A stretch of 64,000 bases of DNA from Certhia americana (GCA_018697195.1 CM031864.1:14823286-14887285), one strand, 5' to 3'. Shown: positions 19,231 through 33,500, counted from the first letter of the stretch. Translations and numbers: made by a program. Notes: a model not told the origin generated them from the sequence alone.

Positions 19231-20398
19231 GTGTCGTCTGCAGTCACCTCAGGTGAACCGAGAAGTGATTTCAGGGAATGCGTGGAGTTGTTTGGTCAGC
19301 GGTGCAGGAAGAAGCATCTTTTCGATTAGTTTGTTGCTGTTTTCTTGGTGCTTTACATGCTTCTACGTGTATAATAAAGGGTCTTCTTTTTTTTTTTTTT
19401 TTTTTAAATTTTTTTTTTTTAATCACAGCAATATTAATTGCTTTTCTCTATTTTTGCTAAGTTTTAGCTGAAGAGCATGGTATTTCCCTATTCTGTACTT
19501 CCCAGAGCTTTGAGACATTTCACTGGCATCCATTAATGCTACAGCAAGAACATCTTGAGTCCTTGGTCCGTTCTCTGGTGCTCTCTGAAATAGAAATGGC
19601 TTACTTGAGGACAGAAAGGAAAGGCTTGGGTTATTTCTGCATGTTCTGTGGAGTGATGGAAAAAGCTATGTGGTGCAAGTACTCCAGCACGCTGCAAGGA
19701 AGGAAATGAACCGGATTTTCTCCTGTGTCCTTCATGTGCTCCTTTCCTTTTTGGAGTTCGGTGTAGCATGCCTATAGAAGAAGCTGCTCTAGTGAAGGAA
19801 GGGAGGTCTTATGGATAACATACTGATATAGGCCTCATGAGTTCGGGCTCAATTTGTAACTCTGCTTACCAGCTTTATTTGTGTAATGGGCGCAAGTGAC
19901 ATGCTCATCTGTATCCGAGTCCACATTTGTGAAACAAGGCTATGGATTTCCATACTTTTCTAAAGATCTTCCATCTGTTTGGGTCCTCTGTATCACAGGA
20001 TGACTGAAGGCCTATCAAACTCACTTGATACACAGCTATGTATTGCAGGTCAATCTCCATATAGATGCATACATGAAGTTTGGTCAAAATTTTAATGCTT
20101 GTGAAAAGGATTAAGTGTAATATTGCCTTCCTTGATTTTCAAGCAAGAATTATTTCTTGTGTTTGAAGCACAGGTCATGTTTTTTTTCTAGTTCATTAGC
20201 TACTGTCAGCTTTGCCGGGCTTCCAAGGAAATCAGTCTTTGACAGCACTGTTGCTCTTAAGTGGAAACATGCATGTGTCTCTATAGAATGCTTGTTTCTG
20301 TTACATTAAGCTGCTCTGGTCATACTTCCAGTAATTAAACACAGCTTTTTTTTTCTTCCCTATCGATCAGTTGCTGAAGTAAAACTTCTATCCTCCCC

Positions 20399-20451
20399 AT
20401 GCTAACTGTTGACATGGAAAACAAGGAAAATGGCTCTCTGGATGTCAAAAA
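20399..20451 (+). CDS. SAMD13: SAMD13 first coding exon
   Basis: The exon runs from the acceptor tatcgatcag (ending 20370) and the ATG at 20399 to the donor gtaagt. It encodes 17 codons plus two bases of the shared Asn codon. Confidence 0.92.
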
Positions 20452-23400
20452 GTAAGTGTTCCTTTTATGTAAACAGCACGTGGACTTTGAATGTAGTTTT
20501 CCTTTGAACTAATGTGGTTGGCGATAGCAGTCATCTCCATCTTTGCTCATTTCAAACCCTCCCTGTTCTTAATTACTTCTGTTGTATTTCAGCTTTGAAA
20601 TAGAAGAGTCCAGGGCACTGAGCTGATTAAAAGTGATCTGTGGTAGGACAGTATAGGAATGAAGAGATGTAGAAGCTGGTAACTTAAGTTAGTTTTTTCT
20701 TTTCCTCTCAACCAGTGACTAAAGCAAGTGTCTCACTGTAGATGATATTGTGCCTCTGATCACTTGTTTGTTAGGTTTTTGCAGAACCAGTGCCTATTGA
20801 GAGAAGTGTCCTGTGTGGAAGTTACCTGTCTGTGCCCTTCTCTACTGACAGCCCACCTGTCTTAGGGCTGAGAAGTAGTAGCAGCATATCACTTAGGTGT
20901 CAGTTTCCTTCTGAAACTGATACTTTAAGCTGTTTATTGAAGAAGCCTGAAGTTGCTGGGGGTTTATTTCAGATCTAGAGTGGGAATAAGGCAGAGACAT
21001 GGTGTGTCTACTGCTCTACAGCTTTCTGTTGTGTGGTAGACTTCAGGCTAAGGCATAGGAACTTTTTTTTTGTAAGCATTTACTTAAGGTCAGAAGTTCT
21101 TTAATTAGGACTAGCAATTCTCTATGACATTATGATCTGAGAAGTGAAGTTCTGTGTGGGAGAACCTGGCCTTACTGCTTTAGGGGTACAGAAGCCATGG
21201 TGAGAGAGCTGTACACATATGTGTATACATTAAAGGAAAAAAGGACCATAAGGAAGAGTACTAGAGAAAGCTCTTAGTCTGTTCTGTCAAGATGCAACAC
21301 TTTGTGCAGCTGCACCTCATTATTCTCTTTCAGATCTCTTTTACATAAGCCATCCAAGAAAATGTGACAGTGCGTAGGCTACCAGGCACTAGAGTAAGGT
21401 AAATAATAATGGTCACTTCAGGCTACTGATAAAACACCTGATTATGAAAAGCATCAAAAGATCCGATGGCAGCCATTAAAATCAGGATCCTCCCCCTTCA
21501 CTTGAGATGCTAGCTACACCACACCAACATAAAGAGCATTTTCCTATTCAGTGGATGTGAATAATTATCATGTGTCCCTCAGAAACCACCTTCCCTTTGA
21601 CAGTCTGGTTACTACAATGAACACTCTAGGGTGGGAGGAGAAAGGAGGCAGTCAAAGCAGGGACAGTTTACATTTAATCAGTTTCCCCGAGGCTTAGGTG
21701 ATAAAGACTCCACTACTGATTGGTAAGGTGGCTTTTTAGAGTGGATGGAAATTGTATTTGAACTGTGGGGCTGTGGTTTCTAGGTGAATGTATATAGTAT
21801 GTATGTGGGCATATCTACAAAGGAAGCATTTGACACTTTCTTGAAGTGCTTATAAATAGCTTGGATAAAACCTGTTTGTTCTCAGCTGTATCCTTTCAGA
21901 CCTTGCTGCTTCTGCCACATGATGGCAATAAAGGCACAGGGACAGTGGTGAAAAACAGACAAGACTGATTCTTATTCATTGTCAGTGCATCTGGTATTTT
22001 GTTTCAAAGCCTAAAATGCCAGTCCTCATAAGATTTTAAAGTATACGGGATTTCAGGCATAGGCCAGTGTATGGCTAAGCCATGGATGTTATATATTTCC
22101 TTGTCTTGACTAAAGAATAGAGCTCTGTCAGCAGCAATGTGAAGAGGAGACTAACAAAGTCTACAAGCCAAATGAGCATCTGTGTGGGTAGATGGGTTAA
22201 AATCCAGCCAGCCTCCAGCAGTCTGCCGCATGCCTTCCAGTGTTCTGCAGCTGTAGCTGTGGAAATTTGCTCCACTTGAGGTCCAGCATGATGCTATTCC
22301 TTGAGGCAGGAACTTGCAATTATTTCCTGTGATTAATTAATGACTGAGGTGGAGCCCCTGAAGTCATTGCAGTTGAGCCCTGGATGGGGTTGGACCTGGA
22401 CCAAGCTGTAGTTCCCTAGTGATAAAAGAAGAGCTACAAGAAAAACTAAAGCACATGGGCTGAGATAAAAAAAATGTGAAAAGGAGGGTTTGGGGTCATA
22501 TTTAATTTGAAATTAAAGTGTTTAGAGAAGTAAGGAAATTATCGTTAGGTGATAGTTTTACAGACTGAACCTTTTATTTGCTATTTACTAGGGGTTAAAT
22601 TCAGTATCTTTTCTTTTTTAAACTGAGTGGTTGGCATTTAATTTATTTATTTTTTAGTAGAAAATGAGTAATTGAAAGTGACAATCTGTGTCTTAATGAA
22701 AATGTAAAAATTTAAAGGTAATTCATCAAATGCTGCTTTTATACACACGTGCAAATTTTGCATGGCAGTTTTCACATTTTACCTCTTCACTATCAGAATG
22801 TGCACAACACCAAAAAATTTTAGTTGAAAGGCATTCTTTGATTTAAAAAAAAATACACAGGAGAAAAGTGCAGCTCTGATAAGGCCAGATAGTCTAATTT
22901 TCAATTTTGCTGAGTGTTGCTTTCTGTGTAATCACAATCAGTGAAGCAATTCATGAAGTAAGTCATTATGTGATGAGCAAAAGTAAGAAACTCTGTTTCT
23001 CATTGTTCAGAGATCTGTGATAAATGAAAGAAACTGCTTTTAGAAGGCCCAGTGTAGCGCAGGTTGCGGGTGATCCCTGTGATCACTGTCAGATTTTGTT
23101 TCCATAGTGACAGACATGTTTCAGGAGTTTGGGGACATGCAAAAATCATTGTTTTTATGAGTCCTCTTCCCCAGGACTCAGATAGTTGTAGAAATGAGAA
23201 TGTTGTAGAAACAGCAGTGGAAGGCATTCTATGTATAGATTGCATTTGGCTGCTTTGAAAAATGATTGGCCCTTGATTTGCCCAGATATTTTGCTGAAAA
23301 ACATACAAGTCCAGGCAAGGCAGAGATGATGACAGTTGGAACAGAAAAAATTGAAGGGACAGAACAAAAATATTGTCAGGTGAGTACAGTCTGTGTTTCT

Positions 23401-26400
23401 TTTCCAGCTGGTGCTGTTGAAATCAAAGTCCTGCCTCTGAGCTTCAGATCAGAAAATGGACAGGATTCTGACACGTGTTGTAATCTGTACATTTTTGATA
23501 TTGCTTCATTAACATTATGGTTAAGCAAATATAACAGTGGAAGATATTTGGCTTAAACTTCATGAATTCTGTTTGGAGAAACGTGTTTAAGAAGCTCTTT
23601 GACGTCTTTCTCTTCATCCTCATAATTACAGTAGAAAAGGCAGTTAAGCTCACTATGTGTCTATTTTTTTTTACCAAGAAATTTTCCGATACATCAAGGT
23701 TATCTTTGTGATAGGGTGATTACAGTTTGAGAAAAAGATGTGCAGGATAAGGATAGTAATATGAATGTATTGTTGTTTTTGCTGCCGTGGAAAGCAATTG
23801 CCTGAGGTTAATCACAGAAAGAATTAATTCTGATTTTGTTTAGCAGATGTTTTCTCAGATGCATAGCTATTTAAAAAGTCTATAGATTTGTCCAAAGATG
23901 AGTCTGACAACAGTTTTGGGAAATTTTCTATATTGAGAGCTAGTGCAATCATTTGGTGCGTCTTTATTGGTTTGGTTGGGGAGTTCTGTTCGTAGTTTTT
24001 TTGTTGTTGTTTTGCAAGGTAAAGATGGCTACTAGTAATTTCTACCCATGTTACAAGGACTGTCTCATCTGTGTAAAATAATCCACATAAAATTATTTAA
24101 GTACTTGGTAGCTGAAAGCAAATTGCAGGCTTGAAAGGCAGGAATTTGGTACTCCAGTTATGGCAGTTTTTATTCTTGAACAGCAGTGACAGCACAGTTG
24201 GAGGAAGGTGTCTCAGTTTTCCCCAGCATTAGGTCTTTGGAATGTAGAAGAACAGGAGTGACTGTTCTGTATTGGGGTAGGGGAGATGTATCAAAGAACG
24301 CTTTTTCTGGAGAAACAAGGAAGGAGGGGATGTACATGAAGCATGCACAAAGAAGCACCAGATGTTCTGCACACCTTTAGTGATTACTTGTCTGCATTTG
24401 CACTTTGCAGTTCAGTAGAGAATGGGAGACCTCTGGATCCTGCTGACTGGGCTGTTACTGATGTTGTGAATTATTTCAGAACAGCTGGATTTGAAGAACA
24501 AGCCAGTGCTTTTCAGGAACAGGTAAATCTGTTAGCAAACACCTTCTGACTGCCACCAGTTTCTCACATTCCACATTTTTGCTGTGGGCCTGGTTATATA
24601 CTATATATATAAATGGGAAAGAAAGTCCCACATTAATGGCAGGATTTGAGTCTGTTATTGGGTGATAATGCATGGGACTGTGATCTCTGAGTAATAATAC
24701 TGTTTTTCAAGCTGTGGATGATGAGTTGGAGTTTGTTTAAGATAGGATTCAGAAAGGTGAGAAATCTAAACAAATTTTCTGGTTCGAACTCAGTCTCCCA
24801 ATACAACCCACTCAGTTTCACTGTCTTGTTATTTAAGATGTGAGTGGTGTTTAAAATGTGAATTCTCTTCTTTCTTTGTGTATTGTGTAATTACACTCAT
24901 GAGTATTTATAGTATCTGGGGCTTCTAAGCTACAGTGTGTTTGAAGGCATAGGGTAAAAAAGGGGGTGCTATACTGCATTGAACTTGGCAGTACCAGTGA
25001 ATAAGGAAAGGACAAGTTGGCACTAAGTTGGCAGAGGAGCACTTTGTTTGTAGGACTCAGTCTGAGAAACAGGTTGGGTCTTTGTTTCTGGGCCTTGGAA
25101 CTGCTGATACTGATGGAAGGCTTCTTTTGGTAGATCAGATCAGCAAGGAGCTTAACAGTCAGGTGGCCCATTGTAACTCAGCTGTCAGCAGCTGGTAAAG
25201 GTGTGTTAGTGAGGCAGAATTGGGAAGTCAGCTACTTGCCTACAGCCCACCTGTTCCATGGAGAAGTAACTTACATCAGATTGGCAGCTCAGCACCTCCC
25301 CAGATAAGTCTGTAGGCTTGTGTGTGACTACCAGGAAATTAGTCACCCACACTCGTAATTAGTTATCAAAATAGATGGCTCGACCTTCCAAGATACTGAG
25401 CTGGTGCAAGTTATTGGCAGCTTTGCAGGGAGACTGTACATTGCACATGAAATAACATCATGGTTGGTCAGGTTAATGTTGCTGACCTCCAGCACCATGC
25501 CAGTGAAATCCCACCTGATTGTAACTGATGACTATAACAAAGTATCTAAATTTAGTTCTTTGTTCTTGAGGGTGAAAAGCCTGGTGTTGGGTGATTCGCT
25601 GGCGGGTTGCACAGAGCTGTTCTTTCTGCAGCTGCTAGTCATTTTTCAGAATTTGAAGATGATTGAGCAGGCCAAAAAGGAAAATATTTGAGTGTGTCCA
25701 TTCCTTAATACCAGCATCCATGTCACAACAGCCTTGGAAATGTGGCTGAAAAGAAACTACATAGGCAAATAATTGTGGTGTCTGGGAATCTTTTCCTTCT
25801 ACTGACAGACACCTCTGACTTCCGTCAAATATCTTGACCTCTTTGCCTCACAACTGGCTTGTCAGTAATACTGCACTAATTACTGCTGATTTTGCAGCAG
25901 AAAGGTGAGGCTAATTTATGAGTTTTGGCAAATCGGTTTCCAACAGCCTTATAGAAAGCAGCAGAGAGGTAAAGTGTAAAGGCTTTATTAGTATTCTGCA
26001 ATGAGGATAAGTGGTTTTAGCAGGCTAACTTAGGACTCTGCTAGGACAGCCATGTGCAGAAATGTGGCTGTGATTCCACTGCCAACTTCACCTTCTGCGA
26101 AAACCTTGGAGAGAGAGGCTGACAGCTGCCACCAGGATGTGGCCAGGAGCTGAGGAATGGATAATCACAGCAGAAGTCATTGCCACTTCCTTCCTCCTCC
26201 TTTCCCTTAGCAACAGGAGGAGCAGCAAGTGCCTGGTTCTATGTGCCAGGTTTGCCAGCCTATTCCCTGTCTGCACCAGGAACAGCTCCATAAACAATCC
26301 TGTCCCTATTCTTATCCGTGATGCTGTTCAGTTTCTTCTATGCTATTTGCTGCTACTAGCTTTAACTGTGTTCTTACAGTATTTTTTTGCCAGGCTCTCC

Positions 26401-29400
26401 CAGGTATGGCAGTGCAGACAGGTTCATTTTTTGAACCCTTAGTCATCCTCTGTAGAGCACCAGGCATGCAGCTACAATTCTGGCCATCTCTATTTTCCTC
26501 TGTCATTTGCAGTTGCCTGGGCCCCAGAAACCTAGTTTCATTTGATCTACTGCCCTGAATGTACTGGAAGAGGAATGAGATTGTAACCAGTAAAGGAAAG
26601 TATTCAGTTTCACCTGCAACACTAGGAAATTGTTTTCCACTGAACTGCTTCAGTAGGAGTAGCACAATGGTTTTCTTACAAAATATCCTTAGCCCAGAAT
26701 GTAATCATGACATTTATTAATACACTGAGCTTTTACACAGCAATAACTGTGTCCACACTTTCTTTTGATGAATCTGAGTATTTCTGGACTCACCTAAAAC
26801 AAGTGGTTCAAAAAATCTTTAAGATCTGTATTTTTCCTGCAATTGTTTAAGGAAAATTAGAAGACATTTTAAGGGCTGTAGAATGTTTTATTAAAACTTT
26901 ATTGTAAGTGCTGGTAAGAAGTGATGCTTGTATGATGATTATCTGTAATTCCTTCTTGGAGTTCCACTGATGTCAGCAAATCAAAAGAGCTCACTGATGA
27001 AAACAGGTTCAACTGAAGGATGTTGCCCAATAACAAAAATCCATATCATCAGCAAGAAAATCAGACAAGCCAAGAGGCTGCGGACACAGGATACCTGAAG
27101 AGGGAGGAATAGCAGTTGCAGGATGAGGGTGTTAACACCTTCAGAGAAACACAGCCTGCCAAATTGTGGCTGTGCTTTCTGTAGGAACCCTGGAAGCCTG
27201 GGGGTCTGTGGCTCACTCCAAGACTGAAGCTGTTTACAGGTCTCAAGGTGTGCTCATGCTCTGACCTTTGTTATGGCCTGTGTGGTTTCTTGACCATTAA
27301 ATTGTGATAGCCAGATATGCTCAGGTAACCCAGTGATGGTTTGCTGGCCTCACTGCAATGCCTTACCAGAAGGGAAACTGGGGTTTGACATCAGGGGTCC
27401 ATTGTTGCTTTCTGGCAGAGCCATGGTATGGAGGAGCATGTGAGTGTGCTGGCTGCTGTGCTCTCGTGTTGGCTTACTGTAAAACTTTGCACTTCTCAGT
27501 CACATAGAGCAGAAGGGGTGGTGGGAGGACTTGAAGCTTAACCAGTCCCCTGGTTATTTGCTGAAGACAATTGAATCTAGTGTTGAGGTCATCCTGGCAC
27601 AGTGTGGAATTACTGTTATCTTGAGTTGTGCAGAGAAGTCTCTCTACAGTTAAGATTAAAAAGACATCCTGAGAGCTAGCATGGAAATTACATCGTGAAA
27701 AAAATCCAGAAAATAGAGAAGTAGCAGAGAAGAAATCAGAAGTTACCAGAGCATACAAAATCTTACCTGGTGCAAAAAAAGAGTGTGACAATTCTGCAGA
27801 AGCAGGTTGATGTGGAAAACGTAAAGGAAGTGAAAGAGGTAAAGCTTACAATTCACACAAAGATATAAAATGCTTGAATTCTGAATATGTAATCACTCAT
27901 TCCTACACAAATATGTTTAAAGAATCAGTTTTCTATTCAGTGGAAGTCCTAGTAGATACCAGCATTTCTAGAAAACACAGGGAACCCTGTGGAAGAAGAA
28001 GGGAAAGGAATAGATGCTTTTTTCCTATTCTTGGAGTTTCTCCTGTTCCAGGTACTGGATTTACTCCATTTGGATCCTACCAAGCTGGAGGCTGTTCTTC
28101 CTCCATAGCATCGTTGATCAGCAGCAGAAAAGGCAACTTCAGATCGGTCATAGCAATGAGCAAAACACTCACTGGTGTCAAAATTCCCACAGAAAGAATT
28201 GTGACGAATGGAAAAGAGAGGATAGAAACTGGTTTTAACCATTAACATTCTCAACAGTAATTGGAAAGAGGCACCTGCTATAATTGGGTAAAAAGTTATT
28301 GGAAACTTTTTTTTCTTTTAGAATTACTGTTACTTTGTACTCCCCTGAGGGATTGGTAGTTGCTTACATTTTGGGGATTTTTTTTTTTTAAATGCCGCTT
28401 TCAGCTGATCTTTGACTATGTTGTGGTTTGTCCATGTATTTTGTATTTTTAAACTTTATCAGATATTAAGAGAGATCAGTCTTGACAAATTCCTGTTGAA
28501 CTCTAATAGAAGCCTTCTTTGTTGCTTTGTAATCAAGGATGGAATCTCTGATATTTCCAAGATAATAGAAGGGAGAGAAGGGAGTGGAGAGATGTGGATT
28601 CTTTCTCTTCCATTTTGACTTTAAAAAAGATTTAGATGTAGTTTTCAAGCATATGTCAAGATTTTGAGATGGGAAAAATCCAAAGCCAACAGGATTTCTA
28701 ACCTAAACAGGTCAGAAAGTCAATGTCTGAGAGGAAAGAAAAACCTCATCATATCTGTGATTTACAAGAGGTATTTTAAGCAGGAAAGTGTAGGGGTTGT
28801 TGTGACCTAAGCTGGCAAGTTGCTGCTTTTCTCATCTTCCCTTGAAAGTCGAGGAAAAGAAGTTCCCTCAAAGTGTCAAGCTCCAGTTAGGCCCTTCCAA
28901 AATTTCTGATTGCAAGAGTCTTTTCCTTTTTTTTCCCCCACAGGATGCATGGGAAGGTTGGCCTTTTAAAAAAGGCACCTGAAGCTATTAGAAGATATTC
29001 ACCAGTTTAAACTTGCATATTGCTGTCAATAGTAATTCTTCTGAAATGCAGTTCATAAGCTGCATTCTTAGGAGTATCCTTCCCTTAATGGCTGATAATT
29101 AGGCATTCTTCACTTGTACCTATTGGTTAGAAAAAGGTTTACAAGGACGGAATTTTGAAATTAGGCTCATTTGGGTTTTGTGCTTGACTAAATAGTATTT
29201 ATGCCTTAGTCAGCACAGGTGAGCACTTGAAAAGCAGACAGCAAGCAGAATTTAGCAGCTGTGAACATGGTTTCAGGAAAATCAAGGCTACTATTTTTCT
29301 CACTGATCCTCTATAGTAGTATTCCATTTGATGCATGACTGTTCTCATCTGTTAGATTTGTATACTTGTCTTTATCAACTCTTTAATTCTTCTTATAGGA

Positions 29401-29542
29401 GATTGATGGCAAATCATTACTGTTGATGACAAGAAATGATGTACTGACTGGACTTTCATTAAAACTGGGGCCTGCGCTGAAAATCTATGAATATCACGTA
29501 AAACCTCTACAGACACAACATCTAAAGAACAACTCTTTATAG
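20399..29542 (+). CDS. SAMD13: SAMD13, sterile alpha motif domain-containing protein 13
   Basis: A small SAM-domain protein of 102 residues is encoded by three exons: 20399-20451, 24411-24522 and 29399-29542. SAM domains mediate protein-protein or RNA contacts; the function of SAMD13 is poorly known. The N-terminus [18 protein letters not shown] is followed by [20 protein letters not shown], then [17 protein letters not shown] and [11 protein letters not shown], all matching vertebrate SAMD13. The start at 20399 is supported because an in-frame TGA lies upstream in the same exon, so the protein starts at the position of the internal human Met. Splice phases (2, 0) and donors (gtaagt, gtaaat) fit. 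It lies in sense orientation downstream of PRKACB, as in mammals. The second coding intron hosts a J-protein retropseudogene. Confidence 0.95.
24411..24522 (+). CDS. SAMD13: SAMD13 second coding exon (SAM domain, first half)
   Basis: The acceptor is ctttgcag and the donor gtaaat. It encodes [20 protein letters not shown] onward to AFQEQ. Confidence 0.96.
27602..28232 (+). pseudogene. Processed pseudogene of a DNAJB6-like Hsp40 co-chaperone
   Basis: An intronless, decayed copy of a DNAJB6-type J-protein lies in sense orientation in the second SAMD13 coding intron. From Gln11 (codon at 27631) the frame lines up with DNAJB6: KIKK, then the TGA at 27670-27672, then [20 protein letters not shown] and [16 protein letters not shown], then the TGA at 27808-27810. 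The C-terminal part follows in the same frame: [45 protein letters not shown]. The J-domain His-Pro-Asp tripeptide, needed to stimulate Hsp70, falls exactly at codon 31 and reads His-Arg-Glu. The N-terminal ten codons are frameshifted. A J domain and a distal C-terminal segment, separate exons in the parent gene, being joined without introns marks a retrocopy. A paralogue such as DNAJB3 or DNAJB8 as parent is not excluded. No A-tail was found. Confidence 0.82.
29399..29542 (+). CDS. SAMD13: SAMD13 last coding exon (SAM domain, second half)
   Basis: The acceptor is cttatag. It encodes [20 protein letters not shown] through LKNNSL and ends in TAG at 29540-29542. Confidence 0.96.
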   Translation, partial: EIDGKSLLLMTRNDVLTGLSLKLGPALKIYEYHVKPLQTQHLKNNSL

Positions 29543-30534
29543 CTAATTGTCTAATTGGGGTCATGCTGTGCCTCAAAGGAAAAATAAGCAATTTGGTTTC
29601 ATGTCATGGAACTTTGTAAAGAGAGAGTATATCTATTAAGAGTTTAAACCAAATTAGAATATATATCCTATTGGATAGAGCTGGCAATATACTATATACT
29701 GAGTCTGAATTGAGAGAGGTGGTGTGTATTTTTTACATAGTACATAATGATTTTCTCTTTTAGGAAGTGTCATTGAGCATGTTGAGATAGCTACATCACT
29801 GTATCCAGAACAAAAGGGAGGTATGTCATTCTCATATTTGAGCCAGACATGTTCTTGATTTCATTAATTAAGATACCAAAAAATTAAACTAAAACAATCC
29901 CAAAGTTTACATGCATCTTTAGAGAGAAACCAATTAAAGTAGGTTTTGGTTTACTCTAAAGACCTACTAAAATTATTACTACTTATAATTTCAGGATGGG
30001 ACTGACACTTGCCAAGTCACCCTTTTTTGCAGAGGGTCCTATTTTGACCTTATTAAGGTTTACTCGTGGTATGCTGCAATGTTTAAAGCTGTACATAGAA
30101 CTAACATAACTCCTTCGATAGCAGAAGGTGTTGCTGACAGGTGAAACTGGGTTGTGTATTTTTTGCTGTCCTTTAAATTTTCAGCTTTTCACCTGTTTTT
30201 AATAGTAGTCCTATGTAAAATATAGTTGGTTTTTAAAGGTTTGTGTTGCTTTGCAAACAAAAAAGCTTCGGTTTATTCCTTTTTTAATTTATGATTGTTT
30301 TCTAACATTATGCAGAAATTTGTAAAAAGTAAGATTCTGCACATTTTTAATATTGTCTGTCTTTGGTGTTGTAATGATTGATTTTTTTTTTTTTTAATGC
30401 TTTACTTAACACTTTGAATACTTGTTTTAAGAACTGAAAGAAGCTGTCTTGTCACCATACATCTCTGTTAAAAGAGAGTCATGTTCAATCTGTTTGTACT
30501 GGTTCCCTATTTGATAGGTTGCTTGCTATATCCC

Positions 30535-30540
30535 AATAAA
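30535..30540 (+). terminator. poly(A) signal AATAAA, probable SAMD13 3' end
   Basis: The hexamer in tcccaataaaacattg lies about 1 kb after the SAMD13 stop. The intervening sequence is AT-rich and non-coding, as expected of a 3'UTR. Confidence 0.5.
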
Positions 30541-30549
30541 ACATTGCTT

Positions 30550-33500
30550 ATGTTTGGATTCAGTTTACTTTACAGATTTTTTACTTTCTCTGTGTGGTAT
30601 ACTGGAGCTCCTTTTCTCCATTTTCCTATTAAACAGGTACCAAAACCTACTTAATATTCTATGTTCTTGTGATTACTTTTAACATTACCTACCATAATAT
30701 TTAAAGATATAATTATTTTTGCTCTTTCTTCTCTGGTGTTACATTCTGCTGAAGGAGAAGCCCTGGCCATGGTTCACCAGTAACATCTGTGTTTCCCTTA
30801 CCCCTGTCTGGAGCTGTCAGCGGTGCAGAGCCGCTGTGCTGGCCCTGGCACACAGGGTGGGTTAGTTTGTCCCAGAATGTTTGGGAGACAGCCCAGGGGT
30901 GGTGCTAAGCCCTGTCTAGGTTCACCATCACCTCTGGCCCAGAGAGCTTTGTCATGACCCCTGAAATGGGGAATGTGGGGTTGCATCAGTGATGCTGAGC
31001 AAAGGAACAGGGAAGTAGGAAATAAGCATGAGAGTGTGGTAAAAGGGGAAATGGTGTGGGAGGAAACGGTGAGGGGGTGCAGCTGGGCAGGAAGAAGGGT
31101 GCTGCCTTCTGCCAAGTGGGGACAGGATTCAGGGAGAGGAGGGAGAAACTCCTGCCATCTCTGGCCTAGGTAGTGGCCTTGTCTTCACTTTGACTTGGCC
31201 AAGTGTGAGGTGGCTGTTCATACTTGTGGTTACTGGTGTTAAAGGGAGAAAGGGGACAGAAGGGACAAAACCATGGTGATAGCTATGTTGTAGCTAAAGC
31301 TCATGGTAAATGCTATATTATATATATGTACAGCAGAATGCTTTCATGGATTCTTCCTAATCTTTACATGGTACAATGTATTTATTTGGAATTTGGACAG
31401 TTGGACAGAGATGTTCATCATTTCTTTGTCTATCCCTTGTACTGAGCTTACTTCAGGTATTGGTCTGTTAGCAGCAGGTTTGTAAGTCGTTGTCTAAATT
31501 CTGTTTATGATTTTATTTATAGTTTGGTTGTGTCCAGAGATACCTGCTGGGAGTAGGGCTCTACTGGAAGACTAGATTCAAACAGAGATAATCATGCCTT
31601 GGGGAATTCTGAGCTATAGTCTGTATCTGGCTAATTTTGATCTGCAATTTAAAAATTATGTATGAAACTCCTAAATATTTTAATATAGAATTAAGTATGT
31701 TTATGAAAAGGATCATGAAAGCAGGCTGGACGTGCTAACCAGCACTACATTTGTAGAATTATTTTGGATGAGAATACATAGTGCTGTATTACTGAAGGAT
31801 TAATTGAATATCCTTTTTTTCTCCATTTACATGCTTGGTGTGGGATTTACATTTTGTAGTCCTATGGAATTCTTACAGAATTTGAAGTAAAACATGCTTA
31901 TTCCAAGAGGGAGTAAAAATCTTCACTGTGCAGACATGAGAGTGCATTGATGACCACTGAACCAAGTTCTTTCTTTTAATATGTTTTATGAGCAAATGAA
32001 TTGCATTCAGAAACCTCCAGATTTTATTTCTCTTTTGCTCAGCACCACTGAGTCATACAAGTACAGGCCTAATAGAAGTCTTGTTACAAGTGCAATAAGG
32101 AATTTGGAAAATATTGGTCAAAACTGTGACAATTTTTTTACTGTCTCTAATTTTTATTGTAGTTTCCTACTATTTTCTGAGCTTTCTAATGCTGCTGTTC
32201 TCTTTGTGCAGTTGACCGTTCTGATTTTCTCTCTTACATTCTCTTTGCTGTTTCTGGGAGAACAAAAAGTCTTTTTAAGAGACTGAAGGGTTTAAAAGAG
32301 GAAGTCAAAGCCAGATTATTTTTAGCTAGCATTCCTCTTGCAGAAAACACAGCTGCTGTTGAGATGAGGAAGCAACTGATAGGCATTACTGGATACCATG
32401 TCAGTACCGCAGCTCTGAGTCGCAGAGCTATGCAGGAATCCAATTTAAATCATGCCCTTGTATGTGCCTGCAGCTGGGAGAGTCCCTCTTCCTTAAAAGC
32501 CCTGCCTGTGCCCTGGGTGAGGGTTAAGCTGCCAGCATCTGACTGCTCAGCTGATACAGGGGGTGAGTGTGATGATGGTCTTGGCTTTCACACTGAATCA
32601 CAATTTGGAGAGTGCCTTTCTCCTGGAGGCAGCTCTAAGGAATAAAGAAAGCAGCACTGAGCTCCCCTGCCCTGCTGTCAGTCAGCACAAAAACAGTCAT
32701 GCTGCAGCCAAGGTCTTCCCTGTCCTTCCTGTCTCCTAATATCAGAAGTGTATATCTATCAGAATCTTTCATACACTTTTAAAATTATTTTAAAGCATTA
32801 CAATATGTCTGTTCAGATATGATGGGTGTGAAATATATTGGAATTGTTCATCAGCTCTGGCCACTCTCCTCTGAAGCAGTGGATAGACAACATGGCATGT
32901 TCTATTTGCATCCAAACAGAACCACACATAAAGCACATGTAAGGCAAATGTCAGCAAAGTGTGGGATCTGTGGTGGGACCAGGATCACTTTCTCAACCCA
33001 GAAAAAAATTGTTCTCACTATTTGCTGCTGTCTCCCATCCAAAGGGAATATGCCCCCATGCATCACTCCTGGTCAGAAATGGTGCTGGCAACATTAATTA
33101 ATTAATGGGATTAATTGCTAAATGAACTCTTCCTTCTTTTCCCTGCTTTTTTTCTAGCATGTTTACCAAACCCTTTCACTCTTCCTCTTTTTAAAAATCA
33201 GCATTTAGTTGATCTTTTGTATTTAAAAATTGTCTTTCCACCATTGCACTTAAGTTACAGTGACAGTTATTTTAAAATCAGAGTGTCTTATTTTCTGTGA
33301 GTCTGGGAGAAGCTGCAAATTTATTTCTTATTTTTTTAATGGTAATATTGTACAAAATTTAAAGGCTGAGTCTGAGTAGGACCAGAAAAATATTACTTTA
33401 CTTTGTCTTCATTCTGGTTTTTTACTTCCAAGTCAGAACAGCAGTTCCTTCTCTTCTAGGAATGGCTTTTAGCCCAAAAGTCATGTGGGAAATTAAATGA

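Noticed and set aside
24780..24800. ggttcgaactc resembles a tRNA B box
   Set aside because: No A box, cloverleaf or A-tail lies around it, so a tRNA or tRNA-derived SINE is not supported.
27874..28245. 123-codon open frame that could be read as a new gene
   Set aside because: It is the surviving C-terminal part of the DNAJB6-like pseudogene, in the same frame as its stop-containing J domain.
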